64,000 bases of DNA from G965197675 sp965197675 (GCA_965197675.1 OZ240221.1:310001-374000), one strand, 5' to 3'. Numbered from the stretch's first letter, positions 6,903 through 16,424 are shown. A program made the numbers and translations. The notes: a model not told the origin generated them from the letters alone.

Positions 6903-9476
6903 ATGATACCGTACAAGCTATCCCTGAAAAACTTCATGTGCTACAAGGATAGGGCGCCTTCGCTAATACTCGATGGTATACACGTGGCGTGTATCTGTGG
7001 AGACAATGGCCATGGAAAATCGGCACTGCTGGATGCTATCACCTGGGCGCTATGGGGAGAAGCCAGGGCCAAGAGCACCGATGAGTTGGTGTCCCTCGGA
7101 CAAACCGACATGGAAGTGGAGTTGGAGTTCCTGTCTGGAGATGAGCATTTCCGGGTCCTGCGTAAGCACTCCAAGGGCAAATCTGGGCGCTCAGGCAAGA
7201 CGCTGCTAGAGCTTCACGTCGGCAATAGGTCCAACGGTGCAGAGTTCAAAGCTATAACCGCCAACACTGTGCGAGAGAGCCAGGGGCGAATAATCGATCT
7301 GCTGCGCATGGACTACAAAACATTTGTCAACAGCGCCTTTCTCAGGCAGGGCAGAGCCGATGAGTTCACACTGAGTTCACCGGCCGAACGAAAGCAGATA
7401 CTATCCAATATTCTCGGCCTCTCTCTCTACGATGATCTCGAGTCGGAAGCACGATCCAAAGCCAAGGTCTTGGATAGTGATATTCGTGTGCTGGAGATTG
7501 CAATTTCAGACATGGACAAGGAGTTGCAGCAGAGGGCATTGCATGAGGCTGATATGGCTCAGGTTATCGCTACCCTCTTCCAGGTGGACAAGGATGAGGC
7601 ACAGGAAAGGTTCCAGGTACAGGAGCTAGGTCGTCAAACCGATCTCCTTCAAGTCAAACGAGAAGAGCAGAAGCGACTCCAGAAACGAATCAAGGAGACA
7701 CACCGGGATATAGAGGAGTCGGAGCAAGAGGTCCAGCAATATCAACGAAGGAGCCAGGAGTATCAGCAGGCATTAGACCAACGCCAGGCTGTGGAGGAAG
7801 GGTACAACCAGTTTCAGCGAATCCTCAAACTGAAGGAAGACCTAGATCGCAAACTCGCCTATTCCAACGAGCTAGTCCAGAGGCGAGGACGATTGGAGCG
7901 AGATATAGAGATCGAGAAGGGAGAATTAAACGTTCGCAGAGAGAGGCTGGTTAGTCAGGTTGAGCATCTTCAAAGTAAAGTCAATGGGGTACAGAGGTGG
8001 CAAGAGGAGCTGTCGGGAAAGAGTATACAGCTAGCCAACTTAGATGATCGTGAGGGGGAGCTAAAGCAGCAGCAGGAGAAATGCAACGAGGCTTTTGCCG
8101 AAGCCCGTCATTTAACGGAAGCCAATGATCAGCTAATGCGTGAGATGAAGGACCTAAGGAAAAAAGTAGACATGCTCTCGGAGGGTCAGGTCAAATGTCC
8201 TCTATGCAATGGCCCTCTGGAAGAGGATGGACTGGAACATATACGCGGCGCCTATGAGAAAGATGGGCATCAGAAGAGTGAGACCTACAGGGAGAATCAA
8301 AAGCAGATAGATCGGTTAAACGCAGAACACCTGAATGGTCAGAAGAGGCTTCAGTCCGAGGGGGCTAAGCTGGAGCGGGAAAAATCGACGCTCAGCGGGC
8401 GAAGTTCTGTACTGAAGAGGGACTTGAGCGAGGCAGAGCAAGCCCAGGGAGAGCTGGAGACAATGCAGCAACACTTATGCAGCCTGGACAACCAGCTTTC
8501 ACTGGGCAACTTTGCTTCCAAGCTGCAAGAGGACCTGACTCAGGTTGCGTCACAATTAAAGGTGTTGGACTATCAGCCGGAGGCGCATCGTGAGACTCGA
8601 GAGCGACTCGATACTCTCAAGGGTTATGAGAAGCTGTACGGAAAGATACAAGAAGCTCAAGAACGCATCCCAGAAGTTCAGCAGGCCATCGAACGAACAG
8701 AAGCACGTCTGAACAGGCTTCGAGCAGACTCTGAAGAGGACTCCAAAAGACTTGATGCCATTTCTGCTGAACTGCAGGAGCTTCCAGAGTTGGAGGACAA
8801 GCTAAGGCTGGCCGAACATTCTCACAAGCGACTACAAGAAGAGCAACGCAAGTGTAGAGATCGAAAGGCTATGCTTCAAGAGAGCCTGAGAAGGATGGAT
8901 GAGCTTCAAAAATCCAGGGACAGCAAGCAGTCTAACCTCAGGGGTTTGGCCAGGCGCAAGGGCATTTACGAAGAGCTAAGTCGGGCCTTTGGCAAGGGGG
9001 GAGTTCAAGCTCTCATCATCGAGACTGCCCTGCCCGAGATAGAGGAAGAGGCCAATAATTTGCTGGGTCGCATGACCGACAATCGTATGCACGTGAAAAT
9101 GGAGACTCAGAGAGAGAAGAAAACAGGTGGGGCCCGAGAGACCCTGGACATCAATATAGCCGATGAGCTGGGTACTCGGCCATATGAACTTTTCAGTGGT
9201 GGAGAAGCGTTTCGCATCAACTTCGCCTTGCGGATTGCCCTGTCAAAACTTCTCGCCCGTAGAGCGGGAGCGCCACTGCCTATACTCTTCATCGATGAGG
9301 GATTTGGCACCCAGGATGGGACTGGAAGAGAGAAGCTGTTGGAAGCTATCAACTCCATCCAGGAGGACTTCGAGAGGATTATCGTCATCACCCACATAGA
9401 AGAGCTGAAAGAGGCCTTCCCCGTCAGGATTCAAGTCAGCAAGTCAGAAGAAGGCTCTACCTTCTCCATCAACTGA
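6903..9476 (+). CDS. Rad50/SbcC-like SMC-family ATPase
   Basis: An 857-residue ABC/SMC-type ATPase for DNA end processing. Walker A GDNGHGKS is at residues 33-40. Long charged coiled coils flank a zinc-hook CPLCNGPL near 431. The ABC signature LFSGGE is near 762 and Walker B LPILFIDEG near 790. This is the standard Rad50 order and length. The usual partner Mre11/SbcD is absent; the gene 10 bases upstream is a beta-CASP nuclease instead. The two probably form one operon. The ATPase call is firm; the exact repair role is inferred. Confidence 0.9.
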   Translation: MIPYKLSLKNFMCYKDRAPSLILDGIHVACICGDNGHGKSALLDAITWALWGEARAKSTDELVSLGQTDMEVELEFLSGDEHFRVLRKHSKGKSGRSGKTLLELHVGNRSNGAEFKAITANTVRESQGRIIDLLRMDYKTFVNSAFLRQGRADEFTLSSPAERKQILSNILGLSLYDDLESEARSKAKVLDSDIRVLEIAISDMDKELQQRALHEADMAQVIATLFQVDKDEAQERFQVQELGRQTDLLQVKREEQKRLQKRIKETHRDIEESEQEVQQYQRRSQEYQQALDQRQAVEEGYNQFQRILKLKEDLDRKLAYSNELVQRRGRLERDIEIEKGELNVRRERLVSQVEHLQSKVNGVQRWQEELSGKSIQLANLDDREGELKQQQEKCNEAFAEARHLTEANDQLMREMKDLRKKVDMLSEGQVKCPLCNGPLEEDGLEHIRGAYEKDGHQKSETYRENQKQIDRLNAEHLNGQKRLQSEGAKLEREKSTLSGRSSVLKRDLSEAEQAQGELETMQQHLCSLDNQLSLGNFASKLQEDLTQVASQLKVLDYQPEAHRETRERLDTLKGYEKLYGKIQEAQERIPEVQQAIERTEARLNRLRADSEEDSKRLDAISAELQELPELEDKLRLAEHSHKRLQEEQRKCRDRKAMLQESLRRMDELQKSRDSKQSNLRGLARRKGIYEELSRAFGKGGVQALIIETALPEIEEEANNLLGRMTDNRMHVKMETQREKKTGGARETLDINIADELGTRPYELFSGGEAFRINFALRIALSKLLARRAGAPLPILFIDEGFGTQDGTGREKLLEAINSIQEDFERIIVITHIEELKEAFPVRIQVSKSEEGSTFSIN

Positions 9477-9597
9477 TTCGCTCCTCGCTAAGTTTAAAAA
9501 GCCCTCAACGCTTCTATTCTCACTACCCTTCAGCGGTCGGGTCTACCTCATTAAAATAGAAGCTAGCCAGAAAAACGTGATATGCTTATTAGGGATT

Positions 9598-10503
9598 ATG
9601 AGGCGCGATGAAGCCATTCGAACGTGGGACCTTACTAAATATTACGGTAAGGTCGTTGGCATCGAGTCTATGTACGCCGACGTGCTGGAGGGTGAGACCT
9701 TCGGTCTTCTAGGGCTGAGCGGTTCAGGCAAAAGCACCATCATTCAGCTTCTGGTGGGGCTAAAGAAGCTTAGTCGAGGAAATGCCGATATCCTTGATCT
9801 AAATGTCCGAACCCAGTCACATGAGATTCGAAAGTCGGTGGGCTGTGCACTGGGTGACTTTTCATTCTATGACGACTTCACCGGCGACCAGTTTTTGAAT
9901 CTGTGCTCTCGGCTCAAGGGAAAACAAGGCAGCAGGAGACATGAGTTGGTTCAACGCCTGGAGGTTGACCCCGAACGAAAGTTTAGGAACTACTCACTGG
10001 ATGACAGGCAAAAGCTGGCATTGATCCAGGCGCTAATGCACGACCCCCCTCTTCTGCTGCTCGATGATCCGACCACCGGCCTCGATCCCCTCTCCAAAGA
10101 TATCTTCTACCACATACTTGCCGAGGAAAAGGCTAAGGGAAAGACCATACTCCTGTCGACTAACTCTCCGACCGAGGTAACTCGATTCTGTGAACGGGTT
10201 GGGATAGTGAAGGACGGCCATCTCCGCGATACGCAGAACATGGATGACCTAAAAAACGAGGTGGGACGTAGGCTTCGGGTCATCTTCCGCGAGGATGTGG
10301 ACTTGGAGGACATAATTACGGAGGATCTCTCTGTAGTTAGTCACCATGGCCGAGAATGGGTGCTGGCAGTGCGAGGGCATATGGGCAGCTTTGTGAAGAG
10401 GATAAGCGCCTTTAATATAGGGGACGTATTCTTTCTGGAAGGTAGTGTTGAAGAAGCACTTACAGAACTGTTCCAAGACCAGTCGGAACCGGAGCAAAAG
10501 TGA
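9598..10503 (+). CDS. ABC transporter ATP-binding protein (exporter type)
   Basis: A soluble ABC ATPase of about 300 residues. Walker A is GLSGSGKST and Walker B LLLLDDPTTGLDP. The family signature LSGGQ is degenerate, reading YSLDDRQK, so the composite ATP site may be weakened. It overlaps the following membrane gene by 4 bases, the usual arrangement of a two-gene ABC-2 exporter. An in-frame GTG at 9577 gives a longer form; the ATG at 9598 is preferred because AGGG lies just before it and the protein then begins near the first ABC strand. Substrate unknown. Confidence 0.83.
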   Translation: MRRDEAIRTWDLTKYYGKVVGIESMYADVLEGETFGLLGLSGSGKSTIIQLLVGLKKLSRGNADILDLNVRTQSHEIRKSVGCALGDFSFYDDFTGDQFLNLCSRLKGKQGSRRHELVQRLEVDPERKFRNYSLDDRQKLALIQALMHDPPLLLLDDPTTGLDPLSKDIFYHILAEEKAKGKTILLSTNSPTEVTRFCERVGIVKDGHLRDTQNMDDLKNEVGRRLRVIFREDVDLEDIITEDLSVVSHHGREWVLAVRGHMGSFVKRISAFNIGDVFFLEGSVEEALTELFQDQSEPEQK

Positions 10504-11342
10504 GCATCCGCCTCTACCTGGTTAATCTTCAATTGAGCCGACTTGCGCTATTGGCTTGGCCCGTTTTTCTCGGTTCATACGCTGTATTGGTAGTCTATAT
10601 CTATCCATCTATAAACGATGCCACCGACTTTTTAGACCAACTGCGCCAGCTACCCGTGCAAGTCCGGGCAGCCATGGGACTGCCTGACGAATCGCTAGAA
10701 AGGCTATTCCCTGACGGCGAGTTCTCCTTCAACGGTGTATTGACTACTCACTACCTCATCTGGTGGCCGGTCTTTGTGGGGGCCTATGCCATCATCTACG
10801 GAAGCGGAGTTATTGCTAAAGATATAGAGCAGGGTAGCCTTAGGACTCTCTTGAGTCAGCCGTTGCGTCGCTACAAATACCTGTTATCTAAGTCGGCAGC
10901 CTTTGTAAGCATCACAGTAGTGTTTTGGATGGTATCTTGGGGATTCGTCACAGCGGCAGCGGTCATCAGCGACATAGACGTCAATGTGCAAAACGTCGCC
11001 ATAGCGCATACTGTCGGATGGCTGCTTATCCTGACCATATTCAGCTATTCAGTACTTATCTCCTCGGTTTTCCTGCGGTTCTCCAGTGCGCTCGTCATGG
11101 CCTATCTCGTGACCTTCGTCTTCTACATGCTGAACTTCATCACCCCTGCCTACGATTCCACAGATTGGTTGAAGAACCTTTCCATCTTCCATTTTTACCA
11201 ACCCCTGACTCTACTGGAGGAGGCGGATGTAAAATGGACCGGACTTGGAGTTTACGGAGGGATAATCGTAGGGTCTCACCTACTATCGATCATCATTTTC
11301 CAGCGCAGGGATATACAGAGGCAGCATTTCTACGGGGTATGA
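10500..11342 (+). CDS. ABC-2 type transporter permease
   Basis: A 280-residue membrane protein with six hydrophobic segments, the size and layout of ABC-2 exporter permeases. The segment VIAKDIEQGSLRTLLSQPL after the second membrane span is the typical cytoplasmic motif of this family. The GTG start overlaps the stop of the ATPase gene (GTGA), so the two are coupled. The pair could export a drug, lipid or peptide; nothing nearby identifies the cargo. Confidence 0.85.
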   Translation: MSIRLYLVNLQLSRLALLAWPVFLGSYAVLVVYIYPSINDATDFLDQLRQLPVQVRAAMGLPDESLERLFPDGEFSFNGVLTTHYLIWWPVFVGAYAIIYGSGVIAKDIEQGSLRTLLSQPLRRYKYLLSKSAAFVSITVVFWMVSWGFVTAAAVISDIDVNVQNVAIAHTVGWLLILTIFSYSVLISSVFLRFSSALVMAYLVTFVFYMLNFITPAYDSTDWLKNLSIFHFYQPLTLLEEADVKWTGLGVYGGIIVGSHLLSIIIFQRRDIQRQHFYGV

Positions 11343-11479
11343 TCCCAGCACGACCGGCGGTCGGAACGCCCTGACTGTGGTGTCCACCGGTGGCGTCGGA
11401 TCTCTTAATTGAATGAGTGAAACCAGAGATGGGTAGAACTAGTACTATGTATCTGGCCTGTCTTTAGCGATTCAGATAC

Positions 11480-11584
11480 TTATGCTTCTTTTTCACCACT
11501 TCGACGGACTTTCCAGAATAAGCTGGCCGAGGAGATGAGGGCTAAGAACCCTCCAAGAAGAGCCATCCTCTTTTTTTTGCTCAT
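11480..11584 (-). CDS. 34-residue single-span membrane protein
   Basis: A short reading frame with AGGAGAG four bases before its ATG. The product has a basic start MSKKKR, one hydrophobic helix (ALLGGFLALISSASLFW) and a charged tail KVRRSGEKEA. It begins 25 bases after the stop of the 105-residue gene on the same strand, so the two look like one small operon. No function is suggested by sequence. Confidence 0.6.
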   Translation of the reverse strand: MSKKKRMALLGGFLALISSASLFWKVRRSGEKEA

Positions 11585-11609
11585 GCTACTCTCCTATACC
11601 CAGACGAGT

Positions 11610-11927
11610 CTATTGTGCCAACCCTCGTGTTGCCAATCGATCTTTAACAACACGGCGAACACCCAATGCTTTTCCCGACGCCTTTGACGCCAATTCTTGC
11701 CCGCGCACCCTAGTTCTGGCGGCCCACTCTTGACCTTGAGTCTTTGTCTTCTCTTTGAGTATCCCGATAACGCGCTCTCGGAGGACGGGGTCTTCTCGGA
11801 ATTGCTTCGCAAACTGGGGCACCAACTGAATTATCAACTCTCTTCTATCCCCATCGGGCAACTGATAAATCGCATCTTCGATCTCTTCTATACTCACTTC
11901 ACTCACTCTTTCTAAACTAAAACACAC
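11610..11927 (-). CDS. hypothetical protein, helical, about 100 residues
   Basis: An uncharacterised, mostly helical, charged protein. The N-terminal helix SIEEIEDAIYQLPDGDRREL has the look of a small regulator or adaptor, but I do not recognise the family. The outermost start is a GTG at 11927; in-frame GTGs 7 and 10 codons later, the first after GAAAGA, are alternatives. The 34-residue membrane protein follows on the same strand, so an operon is likely. Confidence 0.5.
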   Translation of the reverse strand: MCFSLERVSEVSIEEIEDAIYQLPDGDRRELIIQLVPQFAKQFREDPVLRERVIGILKEKTKTQGQEWAARTRVRGQELASKASGKALGVRRVVKDRLATRGLAQ

Positions 11928-12339
11928 CTAACTTCCACCGGATTGCGCATTGCGTTCCTACTTTAGCTAACTTTCATTGACTGTTAGGAAGACTTTGTAC
12001 TGCTCTGGCGTAGAACGCTACCACTCGAATAGGGCTAGCCCAGGGAGGCTGGTAATTTAAAGAAGTCTAAAACCATTTTAACATTGTACCTACATATATG
12101 TCAACATATAGTGCATAACGAATTGCCATAGATTCCCCACCTCTGAACGACTGGGGAGATGGGACTGCTCCCTCTCCCTCGAGAGTCTGTCTCAGAAAGG
12201 CAAACGCCTTGAGCCCCAACCGCCCAACCAGATAGATTTTTGTATCGGGCGCACATCCCCCATCCCTCTTGTCAGAGGGATGCTTCCCTGCCTACTGCAG
12301 GCAGGCCTCTGGGCTCCCTCCGTGCGAGCTTCTAGGACA

Positions 12340-12535
12340 GGGCTGGGGTGAGGGGGACATCCACCCCGTAAACACCCCCCGGATTCCCGTGTCAAGCACG
12401 AGAATGACGGTATAGAGGGTGGCAAGGGAATGGCGGCATAGGGGGTGAGAGCACTCTTCCCTTCGACTACGCTCAGGATAAACTCTAGGCTCAGGCTGAG
12501 CGGAGATACCTCATCCCCTGAGGGAGAAGGAGCCG
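12340..12535. repeat. intergenic composite repeat (GATTCCCG...GAATGACGG and CTTCGAC...GAGCGG units)
   Basis: The gap 11928-12593 has no convincing gene. It holds GGATTCCCGTGTCAAGCACG followed by AGAATGACGG, a short hairpin unit seen between genes in many bacteria. About 60 bases on is CCCTTCGACTACGCTCAGG, followed by a CTCAGGCTGAGCGGA unit. A related copy of both units lies at 49638-49680, so a mobile or REP-like family is present in this genome. The rest of the gap shows low coding potential. Confidence 0.5.
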
Positions 12536-12593
12536 GGGGATTTTGGCATTCTATAAACCTCGTGAGAAATCAACGCCTCTATGTTTATCAACC

Positions 12594-12622
12594 TTGACCA
12601 TTGGATTAGATGCGGATATGCT
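12594..12622 (+). promoter_or_regulatory. sigma70-type promoter of tRNA-Pro
   Basis: TTGACC (12594-12599) and TATGCT (12617-12622) are separated by 17 bases. Transcription would start about 7 bases later, right at the tRNA 5' end at 12631. Position and spacing make this a good candidate. Confidence 0.6.
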
Positions 12623-12630
12623 TTGAGAAA

Positions 12631-12707
12631 CGGGGCGTAGCGCAGTCCGGAAGCGCGCCACGTTTGGGACGTGGAGGTCCCGGGTTCGAATCCCGGCGCC
12701 CCGACCA
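12631..12707 (+). tRNA. tRNA-Pro (anticodon TGG)
   Basis: A full cloverleaf of 77 bases with the CCA end encoded. The acceptor CGGGGCG pairs with CGCCCCG. The anticodon stem CCACG/CGTGG encloses the loop TTTGGGA, giving anticodon TGG. The T arm carries GGTTCGAATCC. A promoter lies directly upstream. Confidence 0.95.
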
Positions 12708-12805
12708 AGCAGACAGGCATGCATCAGTCACAGATTACAGTTGTTCGACCATAGCTATTATAGAATCCATATCCGGAGAGCTAACAGGCCAGGAGGTGTA
12801 GAGGA

Positions 12806-12949
12806 ATGCTCAGGTTAATTGGCCGTTTGTTCACTCTGATAGGAATACTTGCAGTACTTATCGTGACCACGGTAGCGGTGGCCGTAGCCTTGCTATGGTG
12901 GCAGGATAAGCAGTGGCAGGCTAAGGCCACTCAAAATGGTAACGGCTGA
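12806..12949 (+). CDS. 47-residue single-span membrane protein
   Basis: A short gene behind tRNA-Pro with AGGAGG at 12790-12795 and GAGGA just before the ATG. The product has one long hydrophobic helix (about residues 10-32: TLIGILAVLIVTTVAVAVAL) ending in Trp-Trp, then a short polar tail. It is absent from simple long-frame searches because of its size. Function unknown; the ribosome site and clean membrane helix support it as real. Confidence 0.6.
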   Translation: MLRLIGRLFTLIGILAVLIVTTVAVAVALLWWQDKQWQAKATQNGNG

Positions 12950-13013
12950 GGAGCAACTTCCCTCAAAGAAGATGCCAGCTTAGAACGTGAGAGAGCAGAC
13001 AGCTAACACAGGC

Positions 13014-14177
13014 CTAGGGCTTGAGAGTTTGCAAGGTTTCTGTGACCGTATTTATTTCTTGATCTGTATTGAAGAAGTCCGTCGCAAGTCGAATGCAGGA
13101 CGGCTTGCGAACTGTCCTCGCAACGATCTTTCGTTCCTGCCATAGGTGGTCTACTACCTGTGCAGCCTCAAATCCTTCAACCTGGAAGGACGTAAGCCCT
13201 GTAACTCCCGGCCCATCGTAGGGTGAGAGTATCTTCACTCCAGGTACTTCGCCTATAGAGGCCTTGAGAGACGTGGCTAACTCTCGATTGCGAGACTCTA
13301 TCTTCTCAGGTCCTAACGCCTCAATGAAATCAAGAGCTGCCGAGAAGCCTGCTGCCAGTGGCGCACTTGATGTGGTTAACCTGAACTTATCGGTAAAGGA
13401 CGAGCTGGTCTGAAAATCGATGGGCTCTTCAAGAGAGTCCAAAGAATCATAAGCGACGTAGGATGGCTGAATGCTGGAAATCATCTCCTCTCGGATGTAG
13501 AGCGCCCCCACCCCATCGGGTCCCAGCATCCACTTATGGGCTGGAATGGAATAGAAGTCCACTCCCAGTCGAGGTATATCAAGGGCGATGTGGCCTGGAG
13601 TTTGGGCTCCATCCACTAGCATGTAGACGTCTCTAGAGCCGACAAGTTTCCGGATACTTTCCACAGGCATCCGAAGCCCGCAGGAATACTGGACGTGGCT
13701 AAAAACTATCATCCTGGTACTGTCGGTCAGGGCGTCTGCCACCTTAGTAAGGATATCTGCCCAATCATCGTCGGTAGCCAAAGGCACAACCCTCACCGAT
13801 ACACCGCGGCGAAGCCGATTATAAAAACATGGCGTAAGCACCGATGAGTGCTCGATGTCAAAGGTGATTATCTCGTCTCCGTCACGCCAGGGAAAACCGT
13901 TGAGTATTATGTTGAGTCCCTCGGTTGTGTTCTGGGTCAAAGCAATCTCGGATGCCTTCACATTTAGGAGACCTGCCACCTTCTCTTTGGTGTTGAAGAA
14001 AAGCTCCTCGGCACTATCTAACACCTCTCGACAGGTTGGCCCCTGGTAGCTCTCGTACTCCAACCTCTCTTTCACCGCCTCCACAACTGGTGTAGGAGAT
14101 GGCCCGGACCAACCGGTATTCATATATATGGTGCGCCGGCAGGCAGGAATCTTCTCTCTGAGGGAGGCAACGTCCAC
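13014..14177 (-). CDS. class V aminotransferase (cysteine desulfurase/epimerase-like)
   Basis: A 387-residue PLP enzyme. Lys215 in SIPAHKWMLGPDGVG is the Schiff-base lysine; MLVDGAQTPGH supplies the Asp189 and Gln192 that contact the cofactor ring; TQNTTEGLN near residue 83 binds phosphate. The fold is that of selenocysteine lyase/cysteine desulfurase/isopenicillin N epimerase. No clear catalytic Cys loop of a true IscS is visible, so an epimerase or lyase role is as likely as desulfuration. It stands alone, divergent from the deacylase gene. Confidence 0.83.
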   Translation of the reverse strand: MDVASLREKIPACRRTIYMNTGWSGPSPTPVVEAVKERLEYESYQGPTCREVLDSAEELFFNTKEKVAGLLNVKASEIALTQNTTEGLNIILNGFPWRDGDEIITFDIEHSSVLTPCFYNRLRRGVSVRVVPLATDDDWADILTKVADALTDSTRMIVFSHVQYSCGLRMPVESIRKLVGSRDVYMLVDGAQTPGHIALDIPRLGVDFYSIPAHKWMLGPDGVGALYIREEMISSIQPSYVAYDSLDSLEEPIDFQTSSSFTDKFRLTTSSAPLAAGFSAALDFIEALGPEKIESRNRELATSLKASIGEVPGVKILSPYDGPGVTGLTSFQVEGFEAAQVVDHLWQERKIVARTVRKPSCIRLATDFFNTDQEINTVTETLQTLKP

Positions 14178-14296
14178 GTCAGTCCTCTATTCCGGGGAAA
14201 TCTGGGCTATTATAGCACACGTGGTGAGTTTGCCATCGAGTGGGATCACAAGTACAATTATGCTTGTATTCGCTTAAGGTCTCGGGGGGTAATATC

Positions 14297-15970
14297 ATGG
14301 GAGAGCACGATCTGGTAATTCGAGGAGGCACAATCGTTGATGGTACGGGTGTCCCTCGCTATAAGGGTGATCTGGCGGTGAAAGATGGTCGTGTGGCCAT
14401 GATCAGCGGAGTTATCAAGTCAAGTGGAGCGAAAGAGATCGATGCCTCCGGCTGTATCGTGGCACCAGGCGCTATTGACCTCCATACCCACTACGATGCC
14501 CAGCTAAATTGGGACCCTTACGCATCCCTCTCGGGATGGTTCGGGGTTACCTCCCTCACCATAGGCCAGTGTGGGTTCGGCTTCGCTCCGACCAAACCCG
14601 AAGACAGGGATCTGAACATGCGGATGATGAACCGCATCGAGGCTATTCCTCTAGAATCCATGCGGCTGGGAATACGTTGGGACTGGGAGACTTTTCCCGA
14701 GTTCCTAGACAGCCTGGAGCAACAGGGACTGGGTCTGAACGTAGGAGCACTGTTCCCCTTCTCGCCTCTACGCGGTTATGTTTTAGGGATGATGGATGCC
14801 CGAGAGAGAACGTCGGTGACAGATCAAGAGATGAATCAAATGAAGCAGCTCTTCTACGAGGGTATGAAGGCCGGAGCATTCGGGTTCTCTGCTGACAAGA
14901 ACATAGAGGATCGTCCTGAGGATGGGAGATTCCTGCCCAGTCATGTGGCTTCAGAAGAAGAGTTTCTTGGGTTGGCGGAGGTTCTGGGCGAGTTTGGCGT
15001 CGGACATGTAGGATGGACCACATTCAATGCGGAAAACCCTCAACGAGAACATGATTTGGCAGAAAGAATGATGAGAATTAGTGGACGTCCCCTACATCTG
15101 GCCATTGGGATTGGGAGCGATGCAACAGGCCGCGACTGGGTAGGATCCGTCCGCGCTGACGGATTACCTCTGCTTACTCAGGAAGGCGTGATGGATCTGA
15201 TGGCAGAGTTCACTTTGGCCGAATACAACATGTTCGACTATATGCCTAATTGGATACAGCCCCTTGTGGGAACTCCAGAAGAGCGCTCTGCCAAGCTTAG
15301 GAAGCCTGGGATCAGAGAGGCCATGAAACGAGATGTGGAGGAGAAACCCTTCCTGAGGACCGATTGGCCAAGGGTTAGGGTGCTACAGGTGGCACATGAG
15401 CGAAACTACGAATACGAAGGCAGATCGATAGCAGATATAGCCGAAACTGAAAATAAACATCCGGTGGATGTTTTCCTAGACTTAGCATTGGATGAGGACT
15501 TGCAGACGCTATTCAGCAATCAGGAAGATGAAGTTAGGGTAGACCGCATCACACTCCCTTACGGGCACATATCTGTGTCTGATGGAGGCGCCCATACTAG
15601 ATTTCTCACAGCTAGCTTGTGGCCTATGGAGTTCCTGAGGCGTTGGGTTCGCGACGAAGAGATCATGACCTTAGAACAGGCCCACTACAAGATAAGCTCA
15701 TTGCCTGCCTGGTTCGCAGGCTTTAAGGATCGGGGGATGCTCCGGGTTGGTAATTGGGCCGATATCATGGTGTATAACCAAGAAGAGTTAGGTTATCTGT
15801 ATGATAAACCCATCTTCGCCAATGACTTCCCCGGAGGAGAACGACGTCTCATCCAGAAGCCGAAGGGATTAAGGTATACCCTCATCAACGGCGTCGTCAC
15901 CTTCGAAGATAACGATTGCACGGGCGCTTTGCCCGGCAGGCTTCTACGCAGCTACGATATGATCAGCTAG
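14297..15970 (+). CDS. N-acyl-D-amino-acid deacylase family amidohydrolase
   Basis: A 557-residue metal-dependent hydrolase. The N-terminal beta domain (LVIRGGTIVDGTG) leads to the metal motif DLHTHYDAQ (His63, His65, Asp67). Near the C-terminus, SVSDGGAHTRF supplies the Asp and His of the D-aminoacylase subfamily, and the last strands rebuild the beta domain (GNWADIMVYN). Such enzymes release D-amino acids from N-acyl forms; many relatives have untested substrates. The ATG at 14297 is chosen because GGGGGG lies 7 bases upstream; a longer frame from 14240 adds 19 residues without family match. Its end overlaps the convergent VOC gene by 8 bases. Confidence 0.85.
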   Translation: MGEHDLVIRGGTIVDGTGVPRYKGDLAVKDGRVAMISGVIKSSGAKEIDASGCIVAPGAIDLHTHYDAQLNWDPYASLSGWFGVTSLTIGQCGFGFAPTKPEDRDLNMRMMNRIEAIPLESMRLGIRWDWETFPEFLDSLEQQGLGLNVGALFPFSPLRGYVLGMMDARERTSVTDQEMNQMKQLFYEGMKAGAFGFSADKNIEDRPEDGRFLPSHVASEEEFLGLAEVLGEFGVGHVGWTTFNAENPQREHDLAERMMRISGRPLHLAIGIGSDATGRDWVGSVRADGLPLLTQEGVMDLMAEFTLAEYNMFDYMPNWIQPLVGTPEERSAKLRKPGIREAMKRDVEEKPFLRTDWPRVRVLQVAHERNYEYEGRSIADIAETENKHPVDVFLDLALDEDLQTLFSNQEDEVRVDRITLPYGHISVSDGGAHTRFLTASLWPMEFLRRWVRDEEIMTLEQAHYKISSLPAWFAGFKDRGMLRVGNWADIMVYNQEELGYLYDKPIFANDFPGGERRLIQKPKGLRYTLINGVVTFEDNDCTGALPGRLLRSYDMIS

Positions 15971-16424
15971 CCTGCATAAGCTCTATGCCCAGCCCGTTCG
16001 GGTCCTTGAAATAGAGAGCACCACCTATCTCTTGAAACTGGATGCCTCGCTCGCCGAAGCTAGTCTTCACCTCCTTTAATCGGGGTGATGGTACGGGTAT
16101 GGCCAAGTGCATGATTCCGCCGACTCCTTCTGGCGCGCGACGCCGCAACCTTGGCACATGGGGGAAGTCAAAGAAGGAGATTAAAGTCCCCCTTCCGATG
16201 TCCACGTTCACGTGGGTGGACTCGGGAACGTCTCGATTGGATGTAACGCTTACCACCGGCATCGATAAGACGTTTGTGTAGAATTCGGCGGTTATCTCCA
16301 AATCTTTTGCAAACACCGCAACATGGTTGACTCCCTGAGCGGGAGATTCGATCTTACCATTCGATATCCACTCTCGGAGCCTTTCCCGTTTCTCTTCCAG
16401 CTCGTCTCTTGGTGCAGTAGCCAC
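15963..16424 (-). CDS. VOC (glyoxalase/bleomycin-resistance) family protein
   Basis: A 153-residue vicinal-oxygen-chelate protein. The core starts VNHVAVFAKDLEITAEFYTN, with a metal-site His in VNHV. MHLAIPVPS in the second half supplies a second His, and the last strand FKDPNGLGIELMQ carries the metal Glu. About 28 residues precede the domain. Members include dioxygenases, glyoxalases and resistance proteins; the exact reaction cannot be named. It is convergent with the deacylase gene. Confidence 0.8.
   Translation of the reverse strand: MATAPRDELEEKRERLREWISNGKIESPAQGVNHVAVFAKDLEITAEFYTNVLSMPVVSVTSNRDVPESTHVNVDIGRGTLISFFDFPHVPRLRRRAPEGVGGIMHLAIPVPSPRLKEVKTSFGERGIQFQEIGGALYFKDPNGLGIELMQAS

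Noticed and set aside
12511..12720. Minus-strand frame over tRNA-Pro (GAPGFEPGT)
   Set aside because: This is the well-known false protein read from the antisense of a tRNA T arm and acceptor.
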